The translations under genes and the position numbers were made by a program. 17,570 nucleotides of DNA from contig CAMLRB010000054.1 in NCBI GenBank assembly GCA_946482295.1, positions 1 through 17,570 of the forward strand, in the 5' to 3' direction. Below the pieces are notes generated by a model, which was given only the letters and a program-made list of their open reading frames with translations, did no database searches and had not been told where the DNA came from. The number at the start of each line of letters is the position of its first letter. Position 1 is the stretch's first letter. Shown in pieces: positions 1-6,875 of this stretch. Source of the DNA: an uncultured Bacteriovorax sp. Its GTDB lineage: Bacteria; Bdellovibrionota; Bacteriovoracia; Bacteriovoracales; Bacteriovoracaceae.

Positions 1-1
1 T

Positions 2-181
2 AAGGCATATCAAGATAACTGCGAATTAAATAATGCTCTGGCCACTGCGTACGTGAATGGAGCTGCTAAAGTTAAAACGTGTGAAACAAAAAATGCCGTT
101 TCTGATTTAAGCAGAGATGGAAAACAAATAGAAAAAGTTATCAATGATGATATTAAAACTAATCAGGCCAAAGGACGCTAG
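2..181 (+). CDS. C-terminal fragment of an unknown protein (5' end outside window)
   Basis: An open frame runs from the left edge for 59 codons to a TAG at 179-181. The other plus frames close early, and the frame stops four bases before the convergent yggS-like stop codon, which is the usual spacing for two real converging genes. The residues are polar and rich in Asn, Lys, Asp and Ala, with two cysteines (in DNCEL and KTCET) about 24 residues apart. Such a pair could form a disulfide in an exported protein, but no signal sequence can be seen because the start is missing. I do not recognise a family. It might be the tail of a lipoprotein or periplasmic protein; that is a guess from composition only. 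Confidence 0.55.
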   Translation, partial: KAYQDNCELNNALATAYVNGAAKVKTCETKNAVSDLSRDGKQIEKVINDDIKTNQAKGR

Positions 182-184
182 AGA

Positions 185-868
185 CTATTTGAAAATTTTT
201 GATCCAACTCGGATATAGTCGGCCCCTTCTTCGAGGGCAATCTTGTAATCCTGGCTCATTCCCATTGAGAGCATGAGGGAATTCAGGTGATATTTGTCAA
301 TCAAAGCCCTCTTAATGCGTGTGAGCTCCTGAAAGCATTTTCGTGCAGAGTCTTCAAAATTCTCCGTACGGATTGATCCCATCGTCATGAGACCGTACAG
401 TTTGAATTTAGAGTCTTTTTTAAGCTGCATCAGCTCTACAGCACTACAAAGCTCTTCCCAAGATTCAAAACCTGATTTTTCGGCTTCATCAGAAGTCTTC
501 ACCTGAAAGAAAATTTTAAGCTCTGTCCCTTTAAAATCTTGTTCCCGTTTAAAAAGTTCTTCAAGCAGTCTTAACGAATCAACTGAATGAACAGAAAAGA
601 GATTGGGAACTTTTAGCAGTTCACGAACTTTATTGGTTTGGAGATGGCCGATGAAATGCCAGCGAACTTTATCGAGTTTTTTTTCTACAAAAGCTTCGGC
701 CTTTTCCATTAAATCACTTGTGCGATTTTCTCCAAAATCGTGCATACCTGCTTCATATGCAAGAACAACATCTTCAATCGCTGAGTACTTTGTGACAGCG
801 ACTAAATGTGCGCCTCGACACTCGGTCTTCAGCGCACTGATATTTTGCTTTATCTTATTTGGACTCAT
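185..868 (-). CDS. yggS: YggS/PROSC-family pyridoxal phosphate homeostasis protein
   Basis: A 227-residue single-domain protein of the alanine-racemase-like TIM-barrel fold that binds PLP and buffers the vitamin B6 pool; members have no clear catalytic reaction. Visible family marks are LVAVTK with the PLP lysine at K27, FGENR near residues 45-49, WHFIGHLQTNK, and the C-terminal SMGMSQDY plus ADYIRVGSKIF phosphate-binding region. The frame is open upstream to 949, but the start at 868 is preferred: it gives the normal family N-terminus (MSPNKIKQN), has an AAGAAG ribosome site, and avoids reading 95 bases into the upstream gene. Even so it overlaps that gene by 14 bases, implying coupled translation. 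It is the last gene of the minus-strand run and converges with the fragment at the left edge. Confidence 0.93.
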   Translation of the reverse strand: MSPNKIKQNISALKTECRGAHLVAVTKYSAIEDVVLAYEAGMHDFGENRTSDLMEKAEAFVEKKLDKVRWHFIGHLQTNKVRELLKVPNLFSVHSVDSLRLLEELFKREQDFKGTELKIFFQVKTSDEAEKSGFESWEELCSAVELMQLKKDSKFKLYGLMTMGSIRTENFEDSARKCFQELTRIKRALIDKYHLNSLMLSMGMSQDYKIALEEGADYIRVGSKIFK

Positions 869-1175
869 TCTTCTTTTTGAATTTGAATTTAGCTTCAACT
901 TCGACATCATAGCGATCGAGAATATCCATCGCAATTTTTGAAGCATCAACTTTCGAAAGATAATTTCTCAGCTCTTCACGAATGCCGTTTGTGAAATCTT
1001 CTTTTGCACCTTTAGCATTTTGAACTAGGCCTGAAAGAATTTCTTTTGGCAGAGGAAGATCTTCCAAAATTTTTTTAACAGATTCCTCTGTCATAAAAGC
1101 AGCACCGACACCGACAGAGACGACTTTTTTGATGATGCCGTCTAAGGGAGAATTTTTATTTTCTTTGTCTGACAT
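855..1175 (-). CDS. Small helical protein, phasin-like
   Basis: A 106-residue protein that is mostly predicted amphipathic helix. It has a charged N-terminus, a glycine-rich hydrophobic stretch (VVSVGVGAAF, about residues 18-27), a central LPLPKEIL turn and a very basic tail (KFKFKKKN). The pattern of a short hydrophobic segment followed by long charged helices resembles phasins and other small granule- or membrane-surface proteins, but I see no diagnostic motif, so this is a likeness rather than an assignment. It lies 13 bases after the SRPBCC gene and overlaps the start of yggS by 14 bases, so the three are probably co-transcribed. The start at 1175 is preceded by AAGGAG ('agaaaggagttcttt' in the coding direction). 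Confidence 0.72.
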   Translation of the reverse strand: MSDKENKNSPLDGIIKKVVSVGVGAAFMTEESVKKILEDLPLPKEILSGLVQNAKGAKEDFTNGIREELRNYLSKVDASKIAMDILDRYDVEVEAKFKFKKKNESK

Positions 1176-1188
1176 AAAGAACTCCTTT

Positions 1189-1614
1189 CTAACGAGACTT
1201 CGCTCTCTTGAAAAAAGACTCCATCATGAGAGGAAGATTTTTTGATGTTAACGCCGTAAGAATTGAATTTGGAGCAAACATTTTGAAATCCACTTCTAAT
1301 GTATAAGTGACTTCCGTTTTTCCGTTTCCAAGATCTTTTAGTTTCCACTCACCTTCATTTTTTTTGAAAAGATCACCTGAGTCCAGTGTCCATGAAACAT
1401 GAGTTGGGCGAGATTGTTTTGTCGCCAACGTGTACTTAAAACTTTTAATCATATTGACGGAATATTCAACTTTCGCACTTTTTTCGTCTTGGCTTAAAAC
1501 TTTTGTGCTTGAAACACCGTCGACGAATTCAGGGTATTTTGCATAGTCGATGATAACATCATAAAGCTTATTGATTTCAACATCGACAATTTCCGTGCGC
1601 GTAGCTGTGGCCAT
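1189..1614 (-). CDS. SRPBCC (START/Coq10/RatA-like) small-ligand-binding protein
   Basis: A 141-residue protein of the SRPBCC helix-grip fold, which forms a deep cavity for hydrophobic ligands. Seen in the sequence: the typical opening of a short beta-strand and a first helix ending in DYAKYPEFVDGV (about residues 23-34), then alternating strands (KVEYSVNM, YTLATKQ, HVSWTLDSG, WKLKDLGNGKTEVTYTLEVDF) and a long C-terminal helix with LMMESFFKRAK. This matches the Coq10/RatA-type branch; the ligand cannot be read from sequence. The frame stays open to 1800 inside glpX, but the ATG at 1614 has a strong GGAGG ribosome site and gives the family length. Its position beside a phasin-like gene is consistent with a lipid-related job, which is inference. 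Confidence 0.85.
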   Translation of the reverse strand: MATATRTEIVDVEINKLYDVIIDYAKYPEFVDGVSSTKVLSQDEKSAKVEYSVNMIKSFKYTLATKQSRPTHVSWTLDSGDLFKKNEGEWKLKDLGNGKTEVTYTLEVDFKMFAPNSILTALTSKNLPLMMESFFKRAKSR

Positions 1615-1723
1615 AACATTTCCTCCATAAAATATTAAAAATAAAAAAATCAGTAATTCGTTTATCTTCAAATTGCGGAACTCACTAAAAGATAAGTTTG
1701 TGTTTCTCTCTTTATTACCGCAA

Positions 1724-2677
1724 TTAGTACCTAGGTTTCGTATCAAAGTGATGTTCCGCCTCAATATGTCTAATTGTACCTGAGCTTGAACGCATGACAA
1801 TCGAGTGCGTGATTGCTCCCCATGATTTAAATTTTACACCACGAAGGAAATTTCCAGAAGTCACCCCAGTGGCCACGAACATAACGTTTCCGCGAGCAAG
1901 ATCATCGAGTTTAAAAACTTTGTTCAGGTCAGTGATCCCCGTTGCTTTAGCGCGAGCTTTTTCTTCATCATGTCTCCACTGAAGAATGCCCTGGAAGTCC
2001 CCTCCCATACATCTCATCGCTGCTGCTGCGAGAACACCTTCTGGGGCTCCACCGATACCGAAAAGAATATCAACACCTGAGTTTGGATCACAACAAGCAA
2101 TCGCTGCAGAAACGTCACCATCTCCGATAAGCTGTATGCGAGCTCCGGCTTCTCTGATTTCTGCAATGAGGTCAGCATGGCGAGGACGATCAAGAACAAT
2201 CGCCGTTAAATCGGCAATACGACATTTTTTAGCATCGGCAAGTCTGCGAAGGTTTTCGCGGGCCGTTTCATTAATATCGATCACTCCACGACCTTCACGG
2301 CCGCAAGCAATTTTTTTCATATATGTATCTGGGGCGTGAAGAAAATTTCCTTTCTCTGCTATCGCCATAACTGAGATTGAGTTGTATCCACCTGTCGCGC
2401 AGACAGTTGTTCCTTCCAAAGGATCAAGAGCGATTTCAAGTTCAGCTCCATTTCCAGTACCAACTTTTTCTCCGATATAAAGCATTGGGGCTTCATCACG
2501 CTCGCCTTCGCCAATGACAACAGTCGCATCACACTCAACTGAATCGAGCATAGCTCTCATGGCATCGACAGCTGCCTGATCAGCTGCTTTTTCATCTCCG
2601 CGTCCCATTAATCTGGCCGATGCAATGGCCGCCATTTCAGTTACACGAACAAATTCAAGCGCGAGGTTACGATTCAT
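1724..2677 (-). CDS. glpX: Class II fructose-1,6-bisphosphatase (GlpX)
   Basis: A 317-residue cytoplasmic enzyme that removes the 1-phosphate of fructose 1,6-bisphosphate in gluconeogenesis; many relatives also use sedoheptulose 1,7-bisphosphate. The metal site is visible as GEGERDEAP (about 56-64) and DPLEGTT (85-91), the DPxxGTT motif of lithium-sensitive phosphatases. The remaining family marks are GDGDVSAAI, DILFGIGGAPEGV and the C-terminal EAEHHFD. Length and start are normal for the family; the ATG at 2677 follows a GGGAG ribosome site. There is a well-spaced promoter 40 bases upstream, so it can be expressed without the PilZ gene before it. The downstream SRPBCC gene begins about 110 bases later and may be co-transcribed. 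Confidence 0.96.
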   Translation of the reverse strand: MNRNLALEFVRVTEMAAIASARLMGRGDEKAADQAAVDAMRAMLDSVECDATVVIGEGERDEAPMLYIGEKVGTGNGAELEIALDPLEGTTVCATGGYNSISVMAIAEKGNFLHAPDTYMKKIACGREGRGVIDINETARENLRRLADAKKCRIADLTAIVLDRPRHADLIAEIREAGARIQLIGDGDVSAAIACCDPNSGVDILFGIGGAPEGVLAAAAMRCMGGDFQGILQWRHDEEKARAKATGITDLNKVFKLDDLARGNVMFVATGVTSGNFLRGVKFKSWGAITHSIVMRSSSGTIRHIEAEHHFDTKPRY

Positions 2678-2717
2678 TTTATGGCTCCCTAGTCTAATTA
2701 CACGTTTTCCACGGTCG

Positions 2718-2746
2718 ATTATAATGGGATTAAGGAGCTTAGGGAA
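2718..2746 (-). promoter_or_regulatory. Probable sigma-70 promoter of glpX
   Basis: On the minus strand a perfect TATAAT (2718-2723) stands exactly 17 bases after TTCCCT (2741-2746), a weak -35. The placement, about 40 bases before the glpX ATG and inside the gap after the PilZ gene, fits a glpX promoter. The strong -10 carries the call. Confidence 0.45.
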
Positions 2747-2762
2747 GAAAAATGGATTGAAT

Positions 2763-2778
2763 GGTTAGCAAGCTAACC
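2763..2778 (-). terminator. Short hairpin at the end of the PilZ gene
   Basis: GGTTAG (2763-2768) and CTAACC (2773-2778) form a 6-bp stem with a 4-base loop, overlapping the PilZ stop codon. In the transcript direction a U-rich stretch begins only about ten bases after the stem, so a classical intrinsic terminator is doubtful. It may weakly separate the PilZ gene from glpX. Confidence 0.25.
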
Positions 2779-3507
2779 ACCAAGTTTGTAAATGAGAAAT
2801 TCTTTAGCATCAAGAGGAAGATGATCGAGAGAGATTTTGCGGACAACGCCCAACGCCATCTCAACTTTATCTGGAGCAACAGTTGGATCAATTTGGAAGA
2901 CAAATTCATCTTCAAGCGCTAGTGGAGTTTCTAAATCTCTTTGAGTCATCACACGCCCGCTCTTTAGACCTACGCCTTCTTCCCATTCAATGAAATGTTC
3001 CATCATGAGAATTTGAAAACGCGAAATGCCCGAAGAGGAATGCTCCCAAACAAAGACGTCCAGAACACCATCGGCCTTTAACCAATATTTTAAGTTGTTC
3101 GGAAGTTCGATAGAAAGGTCTGAAGAAAGGTCAGTTTTGTGAAGCGGTTTAATGTGCAGAGCAATGTTGTCATATGAAAGAAATCCGCGCATTTTTTCTT
3201 CAAAGCTAATACTTGAGTCGAATGAAAGTCCGAGGGAAGCTTCACGCACCCATTGTACTTTTCCCTTAACTTTAATGGTTGAGGTTCTCCAATGAAGCTC
3301 GCCAGCAATATCACTTCCCACTCGATAAGTGTGAGTGCCATCACGAAAACATAATTGCATCCCAGTCACAGAAATATCTTTCACTTCAAAGACCATATGA
3401 TTGTCACTTCCCTCTTTAAAAATCATAAATCCAAAAGGAAACCGGGGAAAAACACGTTTCTCCAATTCTTGGTAATCTGTTTTGATTAAACTTAAGTGTC
3501 TTTCCAA
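2773..3507 (-). CDS. PilZ-domain protein, probable cyclic-di-GMP effector
   Basis: A 244-residue cytoplasmic protein. The N-terminal ~110 residues form a PilZ domain: RxxxR is present as R18-VFP-R22 and the second motif as D44-I-S46-VT-G49, both needed for cyclic-di-GMP binding, followed by the expected strands (ELHWR, KVKGKVQWV, SLGLSFD). The C-terminal half (about 115-244) is acidic, strand-rich and unrecognised; it may be the output part. The start is a TTG at 3507: it sits at good distance from AGGAG and leaves the N-terminus short of the RxxxR as in other PilZ proteins. The gene is divergent from pgsA, with 69 bases between them. The family suggests control of motility, surface polysaccharide or, in predators, host interaction; the specific target is unknown. 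Confidence 0.85.
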   Translation of the reverse strand: MERHLSLIKTDYQELEKRVFPRFPFGFMIFKEGSDNHMVFEVKDISVTGMQLCFRDGTHTYRVGSDIAGELHWRTSTIKVKGKVQWVREASLGLSFDSSISFEEKMRGFLSYDNIALHIKPLHKTDLSSDLSIELPNNLKYWLKADGVLDVFVWEHSSSGISRFQILMMEHFIEWEEGVGLKSGRVMTQRDLETPLALEDEFVFQIDPTVAPDKVEMALGVVRKISLDHLPLDAKEFLIYKLGG

Positions 3508-3576
3508 TTTTTTCTCCTAGTAAGCTTTGCTACTCTTAGGTTAAAATAGACTTCAAAAATAGATAAGAAGGAAAAT

Positions 3577-4239
3577 ATGGACAATCAAAATGCGGAATCT
3601 CCCACTGCTTCCAATGAGTGGGAAATAGACAATCTTCCCAATCGATTGACTATGTTTAGGGTTATTCTCATCCCTATCATCATTTTCTCTTTGTTTGCAA
3701 CGATTGGTCAGTTTGAATGGGCGAGAAGTCACACTAGTCTCCTCAACTATATTGCTGCCTGGACATTTGTCGCTGCCTCGATCACCGATTTTTTTGATGG
3801 CTACATTGCACGTAAAAAAAATATAGTGACAGTTTTTGGGTCATTCTTAGATCCGATTGCGGATAAATTTTTAGTTATCTCTTCACTCGTCATGCTTCAG
3901 TCGCTTAACCGCGTTCACGTCTTGATCGTTCTTATTCTCATTTTGAGAGAAATGTACATTACGGCGCTACGATTACTCGCGATGGAAAAAGGAATTAGCG
4001 TTCCAGTGGGAACTCTAGGAAAATGGAAAACCGCTACACAAATGGTGGGTATTCCCCTCCTCATGGCCTACGACACACCATGGGGAATTGATATGCCTTT
4101 CATCGGCACGATTCTTATGTATCTCTCATCTCTCATTTCCGTTTACTCCGCACTCGAATATTCTCTTGGACTAATTAAAAAAATTCGTTTAGTTCAAAAA
4201 GAGAAAAAGAAATTAAAAAGGACATTGGCCGATGGTTAG
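3577..4239 (+). CDS. pgsA: CDP-diacylglycerol--glycerol-3-phosphate 3-phosphatidyltransferase
   Basis: A 220-residue inner-membrane CDP-alcohol phosphatidyltransferase that makes phosphatidylglycerophosphate, the committed step to phosphatidylglycerol and cardiolipin. The full signature DGx2ARx8Gx3Dx3D is present at D74-G75, A78-R79, G88, D92 and D96. Several hydrophobic segments surround it (about 28-45, 57-72, 98-120, 150-160 and 172-195). The N-terminal NLPNRLTMFRVILIP is the typical PgsA opening; about 18 polar residues precede it, a little longer than usual. The last ~20 residues are strongly basic, facing the cytoplasm. AAGGAA precedes the ATG. It overlaps serB by 8 bases. Other CDP-alcohol transferases share the motif, but the opening and length favour PgsA. 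Confidence 0.92.
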   Translation: MDNQNAESPTASNEWEIDNLPNRLTMFRVILIPIIIFSLFATIGQFEWARSHTSLLNYIAAWTFVAASITDFFDGYIARKKNIVTVFGSFLDPIADKFLVISSLVMLQSLNRVHVLIVLILILREMYITALRLLAMEKGISVPVGTLGKWKTATQMVGIPLLMAYDTPWGIDMPFIGTILMYLSSLISVYSALEYSLGLIKKIRLVQKEKKKLKRTLADG

Positions 4240-5443
4240 AAAACATCCGCATGATTTAAGTAATAAAACAATTCTCGTCACTGTTTCAGGCCCTGATGGC
4301 CCTGGTATCACTTCCCGCCTCATGAAAATTACTAGTGAATATGACGTTGACGTTTTGGACATGGGCCAAGCCGTCACTCATGGACTGCTTTCTTTAAGTT
4401 TCGTTTTAGGGTTGAAACCCGACGAAAAAAATGGCAACGGAAATGTACTCAAAGATCTTTTATTTGAGGCCAATCTCATGGGACTTGCTCTCAGCTATAA
4501 AGTTGTCGAAGAAAAAATTTCAACACTTGAAATGACAGGAGAGAAATTCATCGTAACCTGTGTAACTCCTCAGACAATTACGGCCCATTTTATTTCAGAC
4601 ATCGCTCACGTTCTCGCTGATTGCAAAATCAACATTGAGAGAATTGATAAAGTTTCTCCTCGTGAATTTTCGTCTTTAGAAATCACAACCACTATTCCAA
4701 GAGCGCTTGATACAAAATTTCTCAAAGAAGAATTGATGAGAGTTTCAACAGAACATAAAGTTGATGTGGCCTTCTTGAAAGATAATGTTTTCAGACGCAA
4801 CAAACGACTCATCGTTTTTGATATGGACTCCACTCTTATTCAGGCCGAAGTCATTGATGAACTTGCGGAAGTTGCCGGTGTCGGCGCTGAAGTAAAGGCC
4901 ATCACTCACCGGGCCATGAACGGTGAAATTGATTTTGATGAATCCCTCCGTTTACGTGTGAGTAAACTTCAAGGTTTACCTGCCAGTAAAATGCAGGAAA
5001 TTCTCGAGCATCTTCCACTCACTCCAGGTGTCGAAGAGTTCATTCAGACGATTAAAAAACTTGGTTATAAAGTCGCTCTCATCTCCGGGGGATTTACTTT
5101 TTTTGCTGACGCTTTAAAGAAGAAACTTGGACTGGATTACTCTTTTGCCAATGAGCTTGAAATCATCGATGATAAACTAACAGGTAAAGTTGTAGGGACT
5201 ATTGTAAATGCCAATCAGAAAGCAATCTTGGTTAAACTTATTGCTCAACAAGAAAATATTTCTTTAGAGCAAGTCGTTGCTATCGGTGATGGTGCCAATG
5301 ATCTGCCAATGCTGGCCACAGCGGGATTGGGAATTGCTTTTCACGCCAAAGACATTGTGAGAAAAGAGGCCCAACAACATTTAAGTCATGGACCAATGAC
5401 TTCAATTCTCTACTTCCTGGGAATTCCTGGACCGAATAATTAA
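4232..5443 (+). CDS. serB: Phosphoserine phosphatase with two N-terminal ACT domains
   Basis: A 403-residue enzyme that hydrolyses O-phosphoserine to serine, the last step of serine synthesis. Residues about 13-92 and 104-175 look like two ACT domains (VTVSGPDGPGITSRL opens the first), which usually bind amino acids for feedback control. The HAD phosphatase domain follows: motif I is FDMDSTLI with nucleophile D197 and acid/base D199, motif II is the serine in ALISGGFTFFA, and motif IV is GDGANDLPML. The double-ACT form is like mycobacterial SerB2 and longer than the ~320-residue enterobacterial enzyme. The ATG lies inside the end of pgsA (8-base overlap) with AAAGGA upstream, implying coupled translation. 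Serine is a phospholipid head-group precursor, so pairing with pgsA makes sense. Confidence 0.95.
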   Translation: MVRKHPHDLSNKTILVTVSGPDGPGITSRLMKITSEYDVDVLDMGQAVTHGLLSLSFVLGLKPDEKNGNGNVLKDLLFEANLMGLALSYKVVEEKISTLEMTGEKFIVTCVTPQTITAHFISDIAHVLADCKINIERIDKVSPREFSSLEITTTIPRALDTKFLKEELMRVSTEHKVDVAFLKDNVFRRNKRLIVFDMDSTLIQAEVIDELAEVAGVGAEVKAITHRAMNGEIDFDESLRLRVSKLQGLPASKMQEILEHLPLTPGVEEFIQTIKKLGYKVALISGGFTFFADALKKKLGLDYSFANELEIIDDKLTGKVVGTIVNANQKAILVKLIAQQENISLEQVVAIGDGANDLPMLATAGLGIAFHAKDIVRKEAQQHLSHGPMTSILYFLGIPGPNN

Positions 5444-5482
5444 CCAAGCAATTATAAGTTACGAAGCGCGAGCAAGAAAAAT

Positions 5483-5827
5483 ATGTTAAGACAATTGTTA
5501 CAAAGTAAAATTCACAAAGCGACAATCACGGGTGCTGATCTTTCATACATTGGAAGCATTACCATTGACCAAGACCTCCTTGATAAAGTTGATCTCTGGG
5601 CAGGACAAAAAGTGACAGTCGTGAGCAACACGAGTGGAGCTCGTCTTGAAACGTACGTCATTGCTGGCGAACGAGGCTCAGGTATGGTTTGCATTAATGG
5701 AGCCGCCGCTCTTCTCATAAAAAAAGGTGAAGAAGTTATCATTTTCAGTTACGCTTTAAGTGACAGACCAATTAAAGCACGTTGTATTTTGGTCGACTCG
5801 CATAATAAATACGTTCAGGATTTATAA
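5483..5827 (+). CDS. panD: Aspartate 1-decarboxylase (pyruvoyl enzyme)
   Basis: A 114-residue proenzyme that decarboxylates L-aspartate to beta-alanine for pantothenate and coenzyme A. It cleaves itself between G24 and S25 to create the pyruvoyl cofactor; the site is seen in SYIGSITID, with Y22 and the conserved K9 (QSKIHKATIT) in place. NTSGARLETYVI and GERGSGMVCINGAAA are further hallmark stretches, and the length is typical. The ribosome site is weak. It lies 39 bases after serB and just before the leucine-rich-repeat gene, so it is probably read from the pgsA transcript. The supply of CoA precursor may be relevant to the acyl-enzyme cluster at 12.5-17.4 kb, but nothing in the sequence links them directly. 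Confidence 0.97.
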   Translation: MLRQLLQSKIHKATITGADLSYIGSITIDQDLLDKVDLWAGQKVTVVSNTSGARLETYVIAGERGSGMVCINGAAALLIKKGEEVIIFSYALSDRPIKARCILVDSHNKYVQDL

Positions 5828-5831
5828 ACAG

Positions 5832-6425
5832 ATGATGGATTCCCTGTTTGAAAAAAAGATGACGATTAAGTGTTTAGACACTGAGACTCGTTTTCCAATT
5901 GAATGTTTAAACATTTGGGACATTACTGAATTAGAAATCATTGGCGGAAACTTTACTTTTTTCCCAGAAGATATTACTCAACTCGCGCATCTTAAGAAAC
6001 TTACCCTTGTCTCAACTAAAGTGGCCAAACTTCCAGTTGAACTTTTCAAACTCCCAGAGCTTGAATACCTCAATTTGAAAAACAATCGAATTGAAACGCT
6101 TCCTCCTCTCTATGAACAAACACAAATCAAGGAACTCATTCTTGGAAGAAATTTTCTAACAGAAGATTCGCTGATGACTTTTTTCAGCAGCTTTAAAAAA
6201 TTAGAAGTTCTAGATCTCGGTCATAATTTTCTCAACATCTTGCCGTCAAGCTTGTTCGAACTCAAAGAATTAAGAAGACTCAACTTGGAGAGCAATCGCC
6301 TGCGTGATCTCCATCCCAAATTGAAATCACTTGGGAAGCTTTCGCATCTTTCTCTAAATCACAATAATTTTTCTCTTGAAGAAAAGCAGTCTATCGAAAA
6401 AGATTACAACATTGAACTCGTCTAG
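5832..6425 (+). CDS. Small leucine-rich-repeat protein
   Basis: A 197-residue protein built almost entirely of leucine-rich repeats. Recognisable units of about 23 residues include LKKLTLVSTKVAKLP, LEYLNLKNNRIETLP, IKELILGRNFL, LEVLDLGHNFLNILP, LRRLNLESNRL and LSHLSLNHNNF, giving five to six LxxLxLxxN repeats with the LP ending of the bacterial/plant-type class. No signal peptide or membrane segment is seen, so it is probably cytoplasmic and binds another protein. The frame extends back into panD; I chose the first of two adjacent ATGs after the panD stop (5832; the other is 5835). Neither has a strong ribosome site, so translation may depend on panD. A later ATG at 5859 is also possible. Its stop shares the bases CTAG with the convergent gene's stop. 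Confidence 0.75.
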   Translation: MMDSLFEKKMTIKCLDTETRFPIECLNIWDITELEIIGGNFTFFPEDITQLAHLKKLTLVSTKVAKLPVELFKLPELEYLNLKNNRIETLPPLYEQTQIKELILGRNFLTEDSLMTFFSSFKKLEVLDLGHNFLNILPSSLFELKELRRLNLESNRLRDLHPKLKSLGKLSHLSLNHNNFSLEEKQSIEKDYNIELV

Positions 6426-6769
6426 ATCTTGATTCTTGCGTTCGCTTTTCTTAAACGATCAAGCAGAGTGTGAAGAAGGGCAGTGAACCACTTCGGAAGT
6501 CCGGCAAGGGTTCCTTCCAATTTTTCTGTAGGAATAATGACAAGAACAGACTCAGTCATCGCTTGCACTGAAGCAGAACGTGGATGTTTATCAAGAAAAG
6601 ACATTTCTCCAACGAGTTCCCCCGAAATAATTGTTCCGATCTGATGTTCTTTATCCCCTTTACGTTTAAAAACAGCTAGGGTTCCAGATTGCAGATAGTA
6701 CATTTCAGTACTTTCTTCACCTTCACGTAATAAATATTCACCTGGATTCAACTTAATTGTTTCACTCAT
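6422..6769 (-). CDS. Stand-alone cyclic-nucleotide-binding domain protein
   Basis: A 115-residue protein consisting of one CRP/PKA-type nucleotide-binding domain with no DNA-binding or catalytic part. The beta-roll (GEYLLREGEESTEMYYLQSGTLAVFKR) is followed by the phosphate-binding cassette GELVGEMSFLDKHPRSASV (about 50-68), in which E55 and R64-S65 are the residues that hold the ribose and cyclic phosphate. A C-terminal helix pair (WFTALLHTLLDRLRKANARIKI) closes the domain. The intact cassette suggests real cAMP or cGMP binding. With no output domain it would act through a partner or as a ligand sink. An AGGAAG site precedes the ATG. It is probably a single-gene unit, preceded by the terminator of the clp-like gene. 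Confidence 0.88.
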   Translation of the reverse strand: MSETIKLNPGEYLLREGEESTEMYYLQSGTLAVFKRKGDKEHQIGTIISGELVGEMSFLDKHPRSASVQAMTESVLVIIPTEKLEGTLAGLPKWFTALLHTLLDRLRKANARIKI

Positions 6770-6847
6770 TGAAATCTTCCTAAATAAGGGATGTTCAAAA
6801 TAAGTGTATCAAAGTTTAAAAGAAAAAATATAGGGCAGAAAAAGGAA

Positions 6848-6867
6848 GCGGAGTCATACGACTCCGC
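6848..6867 (-). terminator. Intrinsic terminator after the clpB-like gene
   Basis: A perfect 8-bp GC-rich stem (GCGGAGTC at 6848-6855 with GACTCCGC at 6860-6867, loop ATAC; one more A-T pair outside) begins 8 bases past the clpB-like stop. On the minus strand it is followed by TTCCTTTTTCTG, a good U-rich tail. It separates the ATPase transcript from the cyclic-nucleotide-binding gene. Confidence 0.72.
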
Positions 6868-6875
6868 TCGGGTAA

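Noticed and set aside
869..949. N-terminal extension of the YggS protein
   Set aside because: It only re-reads the upstream small gene in another frame and is not part of the family.
1615..1800. N-terminal extension of the SRPBCC protein into glpX
   Set aside because: The ATG at 1614 has a GGAGG site and matches the family's length; the extension is AT-rich spacer plus glpX antisense.
5760..5831. Longer N-terminus of the leucine-rich-repeat protein starting inside panD
   Set aside because: The extra residues are panD read in another frame; panD is certain and the repeats begin well after 5832.
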